A stretch of DNA of 64,000 nt from Citrobacter koseri (GTDB lineage: Bacteria; Pseudomonadota; Gammaproteobacteria; Enterobacterales; Enterobacteriaceae), in NCBI GenBank assembly GCA_900446925.1, contig UAVY01000002.1, forward strand, positions 186,001 to 250,000. The letters run 5' to 3'. A program made the position numbers and the translations under genes. Under the pieces are notes generated by a model that had not been told where the DNA came from, ran no database searches, and saw only the letters and a program-made list of their open reading frames with translations. Positions 37,764 to 49,270 of the stretch are shown piece by piece. Position 1 is the stretch's first letter; each line of letters starts with the position of its first letter.

Positions 37764-38505
37764 ATGCTAGAACATGTATGCCAGCTTGCACGGAATGCGG
37801 GCGATGCCATTATGCAGGTCTACGATGGAATCAAACCGATTGAAATCACCAACAAGCAGGATGATTCTCCGGTTACTGCGGCGGATATTGCCGCCCACGC
37901 GGTGATACTGGAAGGGTTACAGGCGCTGACGCCGGATATCCCGGTTTTGTCGGAAGAAGATCCGCCCTCCTGGGATGTGCGCCAGCACTGGCAGCGCTAC
38001 TGGCTGGTTGACCCGTTAGACGGCACCAAAGAGTTCATCAAACGTAACGGCGAGTTTACCGTCAATATTGCGCTGATTGATAAAGGTAAACCGATTCTGG
38101 GCGTGGTCTACGCGCCCGTCATGAAAGTGATGTACAGCGCTGCGGAAGGAAAAGCCTGGAAAGAAGAGTGCGGCGTGCGTAAACGGATTCAGGTGCGCGA
38201 CGCGCGACCCGCCGCTGGTGGTGATTAGCCGCTCCCATGCCGACAACCGAGTTGCAAGAGTACCTGCAACAGCTGGGCGAGCATCAGACGACCTCCATCG
38301 GCTCATCGCTGAAGTTTTGTCTGGTGGCGGAAGGGCAGGCGCAGCTGTATCCGCGCTTTGGGCCGACCTGCGTCTGGGACACTGCCGCAGGCCATGCCGT
38401 TGCCGCTGCGGCCGGGGCGCACGTTCACAACTGGCAGGGGAAACCCCTGGACTATACCCCGCGTGAATCGTTCCTTAACCCCGGCTTCCGGTCTCTATCT
38501 ATTAA
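37764..38505 (+). CDS. cysQ: 3'(2'),5'-bisphosphate nucleotidase CysQ (three frame breaks)
   Basis: CysQ removes the 3' phosphate of PAP and PAPS, preventing their build-up during sulfate assimilation. It is an inositol-monophosphatase-fold, lithium-sensitive enzyme with SEEDPP and [10 protein letters not shown] for metal binding and [15 protein letters not shown]. Extra C at 38208-38210, extra C at 38247-38248 and a missing G near 38490 are corrected; the protein then ends NPGFRVSIY at 38505, as in E. coli. It overlaps the convergent ytfJ stop by 4 bases. Confidence 0.92.
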
Positions 38506-39059
38506 TTATTCAGCAACTTATGCAGCAGGGCGATCACCTGCTGCACCTCTGCCGGGCTTAACCCGCCGTCTTTGGCATACTGAATACGCCCGTCTTTATC
38601 GAGCACCACAATGGCGGAGCTCTCTTCTTCAAGCTGCCATGCCTTACGCGCCACGCCATTGCTGTCGACAATAAATTGTGACCACGGATAGAGTTTTTTA
38701 TTGCTCTCGATGCTGCTGCGCACAAACATGCTGGTGCCCGGAATCGCGTCGTCGGTATTGACGATAGTGGTCGTCTGGTAGCGGTCATGCGGGAGATTCG
38801 CGGATTTAATCGCTTCTATCAGCGCGGCGTTTTTCTCTTTCGCTGACGTTCGCCCGGCGATGTGCTGTAACACCCGAACTTTCCCGGGGAGCTGCGCGCT
38901 ATTCCAGCTTTTGTAGCTAAACTTGTTGTTATCAAGAATCAGTTCGCCGCGATCGGCGATCCCAATCGGCGATACGCGCTGATGGGTTTCAAAGTTATGC
39001 GCGGAGGCCATCATCGGCAGTAACAGGCACGACAGCGCCAGCAGTTTACGTAAGGTCAT
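38502..39059 (-). CDS. ytfJ: Periplasmic protein YtfJ
   Basis: A 185-residue exported protein with a signal peptide [20 protein letters not shown] (~20 residues) and a thioredoxin-like YtfJ domain ([48 protein letters not shown]). No CxxC pair is visible, so a redox function is doubtful. It matches E. coli YtfJ, whose function is not established. Start at 39059 as in E. coli. Intact. Confidence 0.9.
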   Translation of the reverse strand: MTLRKLLALSCLLLPMMASAHNFETHQRVSPIGIADRGELILDNNKFSYKSWNSAQLPGKVRVLQHIAGRTSAKEKNAALIEAIKSANLPHDRYQTTTIVNTDDAIPGTSMFVRSSIESNKKLYPWSQFIVDSNGVARKAWQLEEESSAIVVLDKDGRIQYAKDGGLSPAEVQQVIALLHKLLNN

Positions 39060-39384
39060 GGGGTTTCCTTCTTTATTTTTTGCAGGTGATCCGACCACTT
39101 GGGTCTGAGGTTTAATCATATGTGCGAATGATGCTTTTTCCCGCAAGCGTGATGCCAGTTTGCGGACGGGCGCACAAATCCTGCGAAAAATGAAGACTTA
39201 TACTGAAGACAGCGAATCGGTGAATAGATAATTCTGAATAACTGTAATGAAAAGGTAAATAAACTTATACACACTGGAAACATCGTAGAGATAGTCTATA
39301 GTCATATGGCATTAAAATTTGCGCCTTAGAACAGCTGGGCCGAATGTGGCACCGCAAAGGCGTAACGCTCAGCAGGAGATAACA
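39060..39384. promoter_or_regulatory. ytfJ-ytfK divergent promoter region
   Basis: 325 bases. A likely ytfK promoter is CTGGAA (39273-39278), 17 bases, TATAGT (39296-39301). About 15-32 bases upstream of its -35, CTGTAATGAAAAGGTAAA (39241-39258) loosely resembles a PHO box; E. coli ytfK has been reported as PhoB-controlled. The match is weak. Confidence 0.35.
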
Positions 39385-39591
39385 ATGAAAATTTTCCAAC
39401 GGTACAACCCGCTACAGGTGGCGAAGTACGTGAAGATCCTGTTCCGTGGACGGTTATATATCAAGGACGTTGGCGCTTTTGAGTTTGATAAGGGCAAGAT
39501 TCTTATCCCAAAAGTGAAGGATAAGCAGCATTTGTCTGTGATGTCCGAAGTTAACCGTCAGGTTCTGCGTCTGCAAACTGAGATGGCTTAA
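39385..39591 (+). CDS. ytfK: Stringent response modulator YtfK
   Basis: A 68-residue soluble protein nearly identical to E. coli YtfK, which stimulates SpoT to accumulate (p)ppGpp during phosphate and fatty acid starvation. The ATG at 39385 follows AGGAGAT. No other motif is visible; the central part [20 protein letters not shown] is beta-rich. Intact. Confidence 0.95.
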   Translation: MKIFQRYNPLQVAKYVKILFRGRLYIKDVGAFEFDKGKILIPKVKDKQHLSVMSEVNRQVLRLQTEMA

Positions 39592-39624
39592 CCAAAGTGC
39601 TATGCAGTAGTTTAAAGTAGTATA

Positions 39625-39652
39625 AAAAAACGGCTCCCAATGGGAGCCGTTG
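39625..39652 (-). terminator. Terminator after ytfL
   Basis: ACGGCTCCCA TTGGGAGCCGT hairpin. On the minus strand it is followed by seven T residues, just past the ytfL stop. It may also slow plus-strand transcription leaving ytfK. Confidence 0.85.
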
Positions 39653-39672
39653 ATGTTTCCAGGGCCGGGCAT

Positions 39673-41016
39673 TTATGCCGGGCCTTCTTCTTTCTCTTTG
39701 CTATCCGGCAGTTTAGGGACCAGGATGCTGGTTTTGGTGTCGAGGCGCGTTACCAGTAGCTGATCGATACGGTAGTTGTCGATATCCACCACCTCAAATT
39801 TATAGCCCGAGAACTTCACCGAGTCGGTGCGTTTCGGGATTTTACGCAGCATAAACATCATAAAGCCGCCGATGGTCTCGTAGTTGCCGGACTGCGGGAA
39901 CTCGTCGATATCCAGCACGCGCATGACGTCGTCAATCGGCGTTCCGCCGTCGATCAGCCAGGAGTTTTCATCGCGCGCCACGATTTGTTCTTCCAGACCC
40001 TGACCGACCAGGTCGCCCATCAGCGTGGTCATCACGTCGTTCAGCGTGATAATCCCGACCACCAGCGCGTATTCGTTCATGATCACCGCGAAGTCTTCCC
40101 CCGCCGTCTTAAAGCTTTCCAGCGCTTCAGAGAGGGTCAGGGTGTCCGGCACGATTAATGTGTTGCGGATCTGCACGCCGCTGTTAAGCGCCATACTCTG
40201 GTTTGCCAGAACGCGGTTGAGCAGATCTTTAGAATCAACGTAGCCGATGATGTGATCGATATCTTCATTACACACCAGGAATTTTGAGTGCGGATGCTCC
40301 GCGACTTTATTTTTCAGGCTTTGCTCATCTTCGTGCAGATCGAACCAGATGATGTTTTCACGCGACGTCATGGAAGACGGCACGGTACGCGATTCCAGCT
40401 CAAACACGTTTTCAATCAGCTCGTGTTCCTGCTTACGCAGCACGCCAGCAAGCGCCCCGGCTTCCACGACGGCGTAAATATCGTCCGAGGTGATATCGTC
40501 TTTACGCACCATCGGGATTTTAAACAGGCGGAAAATGCTGTTTGCCAGGCCGTTGAAGAACCACACTAAGGGGCGGAAAACGAACAGGCAGAAGCGCATC
40601 GGGTTGATGATACGCAAAGCCACGGCTTCTGGCGCAATCATACCGATGCGTTTCGGGGTTAAATCGGCGAACAGGATGAACATACCGGTAACTAACGAGA
40701 AGGAGAGCACGAAGCTTAACTGCTCGGAGAGTTCTGGCGACATATAGTTCGAGAACAACGAATGAAAGGCCGGAGAGAATGCGGCATCGCCGACGATACC
40801 GCCCAGAATGGCGACAGCGTTAAGGCCAATTTGCACCACGGTAAAAAACGTCCCGGGGTTTTCCTGCATTTTCAGGATGCGTTGCGCATTGATGTTGCCT
40901 TCATCAGCCAGCAACTTGAGTTTTATCTTTCGTGAAGCGGCAAGCGAGATCTCGGATATCGAGAAGAACGCACTCACAGCGATCAGGCAGAGTATAATTA
41001 AAATACTGTTTAACAT
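39673..41016 (-). CDS. paeA: CNNM/CorC-family polyamine exporter PaeA (YtfL)
   Basis: An inner membrane protein of 447 residues: an N-terminal DUF21/CNNM membrane domain with three to four segments, a tandem CBS pair (about residues 205-330, with DIDHIIGYVDSKDLL and ALVVGIITLNDVMTTLMGDL), and a C-terminal CorC/HlyC transporter-associated domain. In E. coli and Salmonella, YtfL/PaeA exports cadaverine and putrescine and protects stationary-phase cells at alkaline pH. Intact. Confidence 0.92.
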   Translation of the reverse strand: MLNSILIILCLIAVSAFFSISEISLAASRKIKLKLLADEGNINAQRILKMQENPGTFFTVVQIGLNAVAILGGIVGDAAFSPAFHSLFSNYMSPELSEQLSFVLSFSLVTGMFILFADLTPKRIGMIAPEAVALRIINPMRFCLFVFRPLVWFFNGLANSIFRLFKIPMVRKDDITSDDIYAVVEAGALAGVLRKQEHELIENVFELESRTVPSSMTSRENIIWFDLHEDEQSLKNKVAEHPHSKFLVCNEDIDHIIGYVDSKDLLNRVLANQSMALNSGVQIRNTLIVPDTLTLSEALESFKTAGEDFAVIMNEYALVVGIITLNDVMTTLMGDLVGQGLEEQIVARDENSWLIDGGTPIDDVMRVLDIDEFPQSGNYETIGGFMMFMLRKIPKRTDSVKFSGYKFEVVDIDNYRIDQLLVTRLDTKTSILVPKLPDSKEKEEGPA

Positions 41017-41081
41017 ATCTTATCCGACCGTTCAGGTCAGATCCTCGGAAGGGGAAGTTGATAAATCCGTGTGATATACAC

Positions 41082-41112
41082 ATTGAAAACCGGCCCGAAG
41101 GATGTGGGCCGG
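41082..41112 (-). terminator. Terminator after msrA
   Basis: ACCGGCCC ACATCCTTC GGGCCGGT hairpin on the minus strand, followed by TTTTC, between msrA and paeA. Confidence 0.75.
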
Positions 41113-41167
41113 TAATTTCAGTCGCTAGTATAGCGTAAGGAACTGTAAAGCCGCCAGAGGCGCTGAA

Positions 41168-41806
41168 TTAACCTTGCGGCGGTAAGCACACGCCGATCCC
41201 GCCAATGCCGCAATAGCCATACGGATTCTTGTGCAGATACTGCTGGTGATCGTCCTCGGCATAGTAAAACGGGGTGGCGGTGTTGATCTCGGTGGTGATG
41301 TGGCGATCGTCGTTTGCCGCAGTCATCGCGCTCTGGAAACGCGCCAGGCTGGCATGTGCGGCGGCGTTCTGCTCTGGCGTTAACGGATAAATCGCCGAGC
41401 GGTACTGCGTTCCGTGATCGTTGCCCTGCTGCATACCTTGCGCCGGATCGTGATTTTCCCAGAAGACCTGCAACAATTGTTCATAGCTGATAACCTGCGG
41501 ATCGTAGACGACGCGTACCGCTTCGGCGTGGCCGGTTTGCCCGGAACAGACTTCCCGGTAGGTTGGGTTTGGCGTATAGCCGCCGGTGTATCCCGCTGCG
41601 GTGCTGTAAACGCCGGGTAATTGCCAGAACAAACGCTCGACGCCCCAGAAGCAACCCATGGCGAAGAGGGCAATTTCCATCCCTTCGGGCACGTTTGTCA
41701 TTGAGTGTCCGTTTACCGCATGTAAAGTTGCCACTGGCATCGGGGTATTGCGTCCAGGTAGGGCATCTGCTTGTGAAACAAGATGCTTTTTATCAAATAA
41801 ACTCAT
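41168..41806 (-). CDS. msrA: Peptide methionine sulfoxide reductase MsrA
   Basis: MsrA reduces the S-epimer of methionine sulfoxide in proteins and free. The catalytic Cys52 is in GCFWG, and the two recycling cysteines are Cys199 and Cys207 in [11 protein letters not shown]. At 212 residues the length equals E. coli MsrA. It is divergent from tamA. Intact. Confidence 0.97.
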   Translation of the reverse strand: MSLFDKKHLVSQADALPGRNTPMPVATLHAVNGHSMTNVPEGMEIALFAMGCFWGVERLFWQLPGVYSTAAGYTGGYTPNPTYREVCSGQTGHAEAVRVVYDPQVISYEQLLQVFWENHDPAQGMQQGNDHGTQYRSAIYPLTPEQNAAAHASLARFQSAMTAANDDRHITTEINTATPFYYAEDDHQQYLHKNPYGYCGIGGIGVCLPPQG

Positions 41807-42020
41807 GGGCCATTCTCCCGAAATCAGTAATTGGGGTTAAGGTTGTAACGAGACGCGTCTTTGCACACAATAGTTACAGTGAATGCGTCTAGAGTAAACA
41901 TAAGAAATATTTGGGTTGTCGTCTGTTTTTTCAATCCCGGTTGTTGGGTTTTTGTTAAGCCGTGGAGCGGCATTGTGATTTCCTTCCAGGGGTGGGAATA
42001 AGGGATATTCAGGAGAAAAC

Positions 42021-43754
42021 GTGCCATATATCCGTCAGTTATGCTGGGTTAGCTTACTGTGCTTAAGCGGTTCTGCCGTAGCCGCAAACGTCCGTTTACA
42101 GGTCGAGGGGTTATCGGGCGAGCTGGAAAAAAACGTTCGTGCGCAGTTGTCTACGATTCAAAGTGATGAAGTGACGCCGGACCGGCGTTTTCGCGCGCGC
42201 GTTGATGATGCCATCCGCGAAGGGTTAAAAGCGCTGGGCTACTACGAGCCGACCATTGATTTTGAGCTGCGCCCGCCGCCGGAGAAGGGGCGTCAGGTCT
42301 TGCTCGCCAAAGTGACGCCAGGCGAACCGGTTCGCATCGGCGGAACAGAAGTGATTTTACGCGGCGGCGCGCGTACCGACAGGGATTATCTGGATTTGCT
42401 GAAAACGCGTCCGGCCATCGGAACCGTGCTGAATCATGGCGACTATGACGGCTTCAAAAAGTCATTAACCAGCGTGGCGCTACGTAAAGGCTATTTCGAC
42501 AGTGAATTTAATAAAAGCCAGTTAGGCGTGTCGCTCGATCGTCATCAGGCGTTCTGGGACATCGATTACAACAGCGGCGAGCGCTATCGCTTTGGCCAGG
42601 TCACTTTCGAAGGTTCGCAGATTCGCGACGAGTATCTGCAAAACCTGATCCCGTTCAAAGAGGGAGATTACTACCAGTCGAAAGACCTGGCGGAACTGAA
42701 CCGCCGTCTGTCGGCCACCGGCTGGTTTAACTCGGTCGTCGTCGCGCCTGAATTTGATAAAGCGCGCGAAACCAAAGTATTACCGCTGCACGGCGTCATG
42801 TCGCCACGTACTGAAAACACCATTGAAACGGGCGTCGGCTACTCTACCGACGTCGGGCCGCGTGTGAAGGCGACGTGGAAAAAACCGTGGATGAACTCCT
42901 ACGGCCACAGCCTGACCACCAGCGCCAGTATCTCCGCCCCGGAGCAGCAGGTCGATTTCAGCTATAAAATGCCGCTCTTAAAGAACCCGCTGGAACAATA
43001 CTATCTGGTTCAGGGGGGGATTAAGCGCACCGATCTCAACGACACCGAAGCGGACTCCTCCACGCTTGCCGTTTCCCGCTACTGGGACCTTTCCAGCGGC
43101 TGGCAGCGCGCCATCAATCTGCGCTGGAGCCTCGACCACTTTACGCAGGGTAACGTCACCAACACCACCATGCTGCTCTATCCGGGCGTGATGATCAGCC
43201 GTACCCGATCGCGCGGCGGCCTGATGCCGACGTGGGGGGATTCCCAGCGTTACTCCATCGATTACTCGAACACCGCCTGGGGTTCGGACGTGGATTTCTC
43301 GGTATTTCAGGCGCAAAACGTCTGGATTCGCTCGCTGTACGATCGCCATCGCTTCGTGATGCGCGGCAACCTGGGCTGGATTGAGACCGGCGATTTCGAC
43401 AAAGTGCCGCCGGATTTGCGTTTCTTCGCCGGTGGCGATCGCAGTATTCGCGGTTATAAATACAAATCTATCTCGCCGGAAGACAGCGACGGCAACCTGA
43501 AAGGGGCGTCGAAGCTGGTGACGGGCTCGCTGGAATACCAGTACAACGTGACCGGAAAATGGTGGGGGGCGATGTTCGTCGACAGCGGCGAAGCCGTCAG
43601 CGATATCCGTAAGAGCGACTTTAAAACCGGCGCCGGGGTTGGCGTGCGTTGGCAGTCTCCGGTCGGGCCGATCAAGCTCGATTTTGCCGTGCCGGTTGGT
43701 GACAAAGACGAACACGGTTTACAGTTTTACATCGGTCTGGGGCCTGAATTATGA
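42021..43754 (+). CDS. tamA: Outer membrane translocation assembly protein TamA
   Basis: TamA is an Omp85-family outer membrane protein that works with TamB in moving autotransporters and phospholipids to the outer membrane. It has a GTG start, a signal peptide to about residue 22 (SGSAVAA), three POTRA domains to ~265 and a 16-strand barrel with the conserved [14 protein letters not shown] segment. The C-terminus YIGLGPEL is intact. The stop overlaps the tamB start by 4 bases (ATGA). Confidence 0.97.
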   Translation: MPYIRQLCWVSLLCLSGSAVAANVRLQVEGLSGELEKNVRAQLSTIQSDEVTPDRRFRARVDDAIREGLKALGYYEPTIDFELRPPPEKGRQVLLAKVTPGEPVRIGGTEVILRGGARTDRDYLDLLKTRPAIGTVLNHGDYDGFKKSLTSVALRKGYFDSEFNKSQLGVSLDRHQAFWDIDYNSGERYRFGQVTFEGSQIRDEYLQNLIPFKEGDYYQSKDLAELNRRLSATGWFNSVVVAPEFDKARETKVLPLHGVMSPRTENTIETGVGYSTDVGPRVKATWKKPWMNSYGHSLTTSASISAPEQQVDFSYKMPLLKNPLEQYYLVQGGIKRTDLNDTEADSSTLAVSRYWDLSSGWQRAINLRWSLDHFTQGNVTNTTMLLYPGVMISRTRSRGGLMPTWGDSQRYSIDYSNTAWGSDVDFSVFQAQNVWIRSLYDRHRFVMRGNLGWIETGDFDKVPPDLRFFAGGDRSIRGYKYKSISPEDSDGNLKGASKLVTGSLEYQYNVTGKWWGAMFVDSGEAVSDIRKSDFKTGAGVGVRWQSPVGPIKLDFAVPVGDKDEHGLQFYIGLGPEL

Positions 43755-46700
43755 GTTTATGGAAGAAAATAAGCCTCGGCGTACTGATTTTTATTCTGCT
43801 GCTGCTGGGAACCGTGGCGTTCCTGGTGGGCACCACGACGGGGCTGCATCTGGTCTTTAACGTGGCGAACCGCTGGGTGCCGGGGCTGGAGATCGGTCAG
43901 GTAACTGGCGGCTGGCGTGACCTGTCGCTGAAAAATATTCGTTACGATCAGCCCGGCGTGGCGGTGAATGCCGGTGAAATCCACCTGGCGGTGAAACTCG
44001 GCTGCCTGTGGGACAGCAGCCTGTGTGTTAACGATCTGTCGTTGAAGGACATCAACGTCGCCATCGACAGCAAAAAAATGCCGCCTTCCGAACCGGTGGA
44101 GGAAGAAGAGGACAGCGGGCCGCTGAATCTTTCCACGCCGTATCCCATCACGCTTTCGCGCGTGGCGCTCAGCAATATCAATCTCAAAATTGATGATACG
44201 ACCGTCTCGGTGATGGATTTCACCTCCGGCCTTAACTGGCAGGAGAAAACCCTGACTCTGAAGCCCACTTCGCTACAGGGGCTGCTAATCGCGCTGCCAA
44301 AAGTGGCGGAAGTGGCGCAGGAAGAGGTGGTTGAACCGAAGATTGACCATCCCCAGCCGGATGAGAAGCCGCTTGGCGAGACGCTGAAGGAGCTGTTCTC
44401 AAAGCCCGTGTTGCCGGAGATGGCCGATGTGCATCTGCCGCTCAACCTTAATATTGAGGAGTTTAAGGGCGAACAGCTGCGCGTGACGGGCGATACTGAC
44501 CTGACGGTGCGCAACATGCTGCTGAAAGTCAGCAGCATCGACGGCAATATGAAACTGGATGCGCTGGATATCGACGCCAACCAGGGCACCGTCAATGCGA
44601 CCGGAACGGCGCAGTTGACCAACTCGTGGCCGGTGGATATCACCCTCAACAGCACGCTGAATATCGATCCGCTGAAAGGCGAAAAGGTGAAGCTGAAGGT
44701 AGGCGGCGCGCTGCGTGAACAGCTGGAGATCGGCGTTAACCTCTCCGGGCCGGTGGATATGGATCTGCGCGCCCAGACGCGTCTCGCCGAGGCCGGGTTG
44801 CCGCTGAACGTTGAAGTGGCAAGCCGCCAGGTTTACTGGCCGTTTACCGGCGACAAGCAGTTCCAGGCCGACGATATCAAACTCAAACTTACCGGCAAGA
44901 TGACCGACTACACGTTGTCGATGCGCACGGCGGTGAAGGGGCAGGACATTCCGCCCGCCACCATTACCCTGGATGCGAAAGGCAACGAACAGCAGATCAA
45001 TCTCGATAAGCTCACCGTGGCGGCGCTGGAAGGGAAAACCGAGCTGAAAGCGCTGGTCGACTGGCAGCAGGCGATCAGCTGGCGCGGCGAACTGACGCTG
45101 GATGGCATCAACACGGCGAAAGAGATCCCGGACTGGCCTTCTACGCTCAACGGCCTGATCAAAACCCGGGGAAGCCTCTATGGCGGCAGCTGGCAGATGG
45201 ATGTGCCTGAGCTGAAACTGACCGGTAACGTGAAGCAGAACAAGGTCAATGTTAACGGCTCTCTGAAGGGTAACAGCTACATGCAGTGGGTCATTCCGGG
45301 TCTGCATCTGGAGCTGGGACGCAATAGCGCCGATGTGAAAGGCGAACTGGGCATTAAGGATCTCAATCTCGACGCCACAATTGATGCGCCGAATCTGGAT
45401 AACGCGCTGCCGGGGCTGGGCGGTACTGCCAAAGGGCTGGTGAAGGTTCGTGGTACGGTCGATGCGCCGCAGCTGCTGGCGGATATCAACGCGCGCGGAT
45501 TACGCTGGCAGGAGCTGTCGGTGGCGCAGGTGCGTGTGGAAGGGGACATCAAATCCACCGACCAGATCGCCCGGGAATCTTGACGTTCGCGTTGAGCGGA
45601 TTACGCAGCCGGACGTCAATATCAACCTCGTCACCCTGAATGCCAAAGGCAGCGAAAAGCAGCATGAACTGCAACTGCGGATTCAGGGCGAGCCGGTCTC
45701 CGGGCAGCTTGCGCTTGCGGGCAGTTTTGACCGTAAAGGAGCGCGCTGGAAAGGGACGCTCAGCAATACGCGCTTCCAGACGCCGGTGGGGCCGTGGTCG
45801 CTGACGCGCGCCATTGCGCTGGATTACCGTAATCAGGAACAGAAAATCAGCATCGGGCCGCACTGCTGGACGAACCCGAATGCGGAGCTGTGCGTACCGC
45901 AAACGATCGATGCCGGGGCAGAAGGACGGGCGGTGGTGAATCTCAACCGTTTCGATCTGGCGATGCTGAAGCCGTTTATGCCGGACGCCACGCAGGCCAG
46001 CGGCGTCTTTAGCGGAAAAGCGGATGTCGCGTGGGACACCACCAAAGAGGGGCTACCGCAAGGGCAGGTCACGCTGTCGGGTCGTAACGTGAAGGTAACG
46101 CAACGGGTCAATGACGCGCCGTTACCGGTGGCTTTCGACACGCTGAACCTGAATGCCGATCTGCACAATAACCGGGCGCAGTTAGGCTGGATGATCCGTC
46201 TGACCAATAACGGCCAGTTCGACGGGCAGGTACAGATAACCGACCCGCAAGGGCGGCGTAATATTGGTGGTAACGTCAATATCCGCAACTTCAACCTGGC
46301 GATGGTCAACCCTGTCTTCTCGCGCGGCGAAAAAGCAGCGGGCATGTTGAACGCAAACCTGCGTCTGGGGGGCGACGTGCAAAGCCCACAGATGTTTGGT
46401 CAGCTACAGCTGAGCGGCCTGGATGTGGATGGCAACTTTATGCCGTTTGATATGCAGCCAAGCCAACTGGCGATGAATTTCAACGGTACGCGCTCAACTC
46501 TGCAAGGCGTGGTGCGCACACAGCAGGGGCAAATTAATCTGAGCGGCGACGCCGACTGGAGCCAGATAGATAACTGGCGCGCCCGCGTGGCGGCGAAAGG
46601 CAGCCGCGTGCGTATCACCGTGCCGCCGATGGTGCGGCTGGATGTTTCCCCGGATGTGGTCTTTGAGGCGACGCCGAGCCTGTTCACGCTGGATGGACGC

Positions 46701-47531
46701 GTGGATGTGCCGTGGGCGCGTATCGTGGTGCATGAACTGCCGGAAAGCGCGGTAGGCGTCTCCAGTGATGAAGTCATGCTCAATAACGATCTACAGCCTG
46801 AAAATCCGCAGAGCGCGTCGATTCCAATCAACAGCAACCTGATTGTCCACGTAGGGAACAACGTCCGCATGGATGCGTTTGGCCTGAAAGCGCGTCTGAC
46901 CGGCGACCTGAAAGTTGCGCAGGACAAACAGGGGCTGGGGCTTAACGGGCAGATCAATATTCCTGACGGGCGCTTCCATGCGTATGGTCAGGATCTGATC
47001 GTGCGTAAGGGGGAACTGCTGTTCTCTGGCCCGCCGGATCAGCCGCTGCTCAACATCGAGGCGATTCGTAATCCTGAATCGACGGAGAACGACGTCATTG
47101 CCGGGGTGCGCGTGACTGGCACCGCAGATGAGCCGAAAGCGGAAATCTTCTCCGACCCGGCGATGTCCCAGCAGGAGGCGCTGTCTTACCTGCTGCGCGG
47201 CCAGGGGCTGGAGAGCGATCAGAGCGACAGTGCGGCGATGACCTCAATGCTTGTTGGTCTGGGGGTTGCACAAAGTGGTCAGGTTGTGGGTAAAATCGGG
47301 GAGACATTTGGCGTAAGCAATCTGGCGCTGGACACGCAAGGGGTGGGCGACTCATCCCAGGTTGTGGTCAGCGGATATGTGCTGCCAGGTCTGCAAGTGA
47401 AATATGGTGTGGGTATATTTGACTCTTTGGCGACGCTCACGTTACGTTATCGCCTGATGCCTAAGCTATATCTGGAAGCAGTGTCTGGCGTAGATCAGGC
47501 ACTTGATTTGCTCTATCAGTTCGAGTTTTAG
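43751..47531 (+). CDS. tamB: Inner-membrane-anchored translocation/lipid transport protein TamB (one frame break)
   Basis: TamB spans the periplasm as a long beta-taco and, with TamA, supports outer membrane biogenesis and anterograde phospholipid transport. It has an N-terminal membrane anchor (residues ~6-26) and about 900 residues of repeated amphipathic beta strands. The C-terminal DUF490 domain ([21 protein letters not shown] ... LYQFEF) contacts TamA. An extra C at 45570-45572 ([14 protein letters not shown]) breaks the frame near residue 608. Corrected length is about 1259 residues, as in E. coli. Confidence 0.95.
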
Positions 47532-47533
47532 CA

Positions 47534-47878
47534 ATGCGAATATTTGTTTACGGCAGTTTACGACGCAAACAGGGCAACAGCCACTGGATGACCAACGCCC
47601 AGTTGCTGGGCGATTACAGTATCGATAACTACCAGTTGTATAGCCTGGGCCACTATCCAGGCGCAGTTCCGGGAAACGGATCGGTACACGGTGAAGTTTA
47701 TCGTATTGATAACGCCACGCTGGCCGAACTTGATGCCTTGCGCACCAGGGGCGGCGAATATGCACGCCAGTTAATCCAGACACCGTACGGAAGCGCATGG
47801 ATGTATGTGTACCAACGTCCGGTCGAAGGGTTAACGCTGATTGAAAGCGGTAACTGGTTAGACAGAGACCAGTGCTGA
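47534..47878 (+). CDS. ytfP: Gamma-glutamylcyclotransferase-fold protein YtfP
   Basis: A 114-residue protein of the AIG2/GGCT-like fold with the substrate loop VYGSLRRKQGN and the conserved LAELDALR strand-helix. It matches E. coli YtfP and starts 2 bases after tamB, as the third gene of tamAB-ytfP. Activity is not proven for the E. coli protein. Intact. Confidence 0.93.
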   Translation: MRIFVYGSLRRKQGNSHWMTNAQLLGDYSIDNYQLYSLGHYPGAVPGNGSVHGEVYRIDNATLAELDALRTRGGEYARQLIQTPYGSAWMYVYQRPVEGLTLIESGNWLDRDQC

Positions 47879-47884
47879 TAAAAA

Positions 47885-47912
47885 ACACGCCACCTTCGGG
47901 TGGCGTTGTTTT
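47885..47912 (+). terminator. Terminator after ytfP
   Basis: ACGCCACC TTCG GGTGGCGT hairpin followed by TGTTTTAT. It marks the border between the conserved block and the AT-rich island. Confidence 0.85.
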
Positions 47913-48134
47913 ATGCGGTGCCAGCTGTCGTCCTGGATTATCAGGACGCACTTATCTTTTTGTTCATTACGCAAAATGCTTATTAAATGAAACACTAATT
48001 AGTGTGAATTATTATTCTTCTTAAAATATTATTTTGTATTATTATAAAGTAATATGATCCCGCTAGCTGAAATAATTTTATTTCAGTCGCATTCTTGTTC
48101 TACCAAATAATTATCCAGGTAAGGATAGTAATGG
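47913..48134 (+). promoter_or_regulatory. AT-rich promoter region of the hcp effector module
   Basis: Strongly AT-rich compared with its surroundings, a usual sign of acquired DNA silenced by H-NS. It contains a perfect 14-base palindrome ACACTAATTAGTGT at 47992-48005. Ribosome site AAGGA at 48121-48125 precedes the ATG at 48135. Confidence 0.6.
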
Positions 48135-49261
48135 ATGAGTGATATTGTTTATCTTAAACTCATTGGTGAGCAACAAGGTGATATTTCTGATGGATGTGGC
48201 ACAACTGATTCAGTCGGTAATCGTTGGCAACGAAACCATGTGAATGAAATATTTGTATTTTCTTTGAGGTCGGGGGTAGAGAATACAGGTAAAGGTGCGA
48301 ATCTACAGAGCTTAACATTCAGCAAGCAAATAGATAAAAGTTCACCGCTGTTAGCTAATGCGATTAATAACAATGAAAACCTGTTTCTGGCGTTTTGGTT
48401 TTACCGCATAAATAGATATGGTCAATGGGAGAAGTATTATTATATTCAGCTCAGAGGTGCTTCAATATCAAGGATTCAGCTTCGCATTATAAAAGACGAG
48501 ATAGATACAGAAACAATATCTGTTGATTATGATTATATTCTCAGTAAACATCTGATAAGCAATACCGAGTGTAGTTATCTTGCCCTGCCAGCGGAATACA
48601 ATAAGCTGTTTGTTCCAACGCCGAAAGCCCAGACTCATACCCTTAACAGCGCTGGCGTAGGGCGACTGCTGGCGGCCGGGGGGATTTATAATGGTAATGT
48701 TGATGGGTTTCATCAGACTGCTGAATTGCTCGGTGGTGATGCTCCTGTTGGTTATAACCAGGTAATGAACGATCAGACCAGGGGATTGCTGATTGCTGGT
48801 GCTTCAATTGCCGCCGGGTTAGGGATTGGTAGGTTGAGCACTGTAAATGGGCCAGGCGAAATATCGAATTATAGTATGGTCCCGTCCCTTGAATCCCCTA
48901 TTTAAAAGGATTCACATCTGAGGCTGGAACATTACTCAATGCCAAACATGCAGTTATCGATCCTAAAAAAATAGCTTCTTATGCTCTAAATTCTGATCAT
49001 CCAGTTGGGGGAAATAAAGCGCGAGTTTTCGAATCAGCTTTGGGTTATAACCCATCTAATGCAGGGGTCTTAGTTTCCAGAGTTCAGCAGGGAGTCCTGT
49101 CTAACCCTGCTGAATTAGGGCTATATGACAGTTTCGGTCAAAGACTGTCCGTCGATGTACCGATTATCGGTGTGAACGGAGAAACTGCGATAGTACGTAC
49201 TGGTTGGATATATGAGACTGATTCGTTAGTACCTCGCATGACAACCCTCTATGTAAAATAG
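48135..49261 (+). CDS. Evolved type VI secretion Hcp with C-terminal DUF6883 toxin-like domain (one frame break)
   Basis: The first ~130 residues match the Hcp1 tube protein of type VI secretion systems (MSDIVYLKLIGEQQGDISDG, then [17 protein letters not shown] TFSKQIDKSSPLLANAINNN and EKYYYIQLRGASISRIQLRI). A linker typical of extended Hcp effectors follows (SAGVGRLLAAGGIYNGNVDG, RGLLIAGASIAAGLGIG). From about residue 255 comes a DUF6883-like domain with AVIDPKKIASYALNSDHPVG, KARVFESALGYN and VDVPIIGVNGETAIVRTGWI. One C is missing in the run at 48895-48898; with five C the protein reads LESPYLKGFTSEAG through to 49261, about 375 residues. It occupies the place of chpSB in E. coli. No other type VI gene is in the window, so secretion would need a system elsewhere. 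Toxin activity is inferred. Confidence 0.85.
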
Positions 49262-49270
49262 TAAGGTGAA

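Noticed and set aside
44399..45307. 302-codon minus-strand frame inside tamB
   Set aside because: Shadow of tamB, which is supported along its full length.
48893..48905. Separate short Hcp gene and a second downstream gene
   Set aside because: The break is one missing C in a C run; the joined protein has the continuous architecture seen in extended Hcp effectors.
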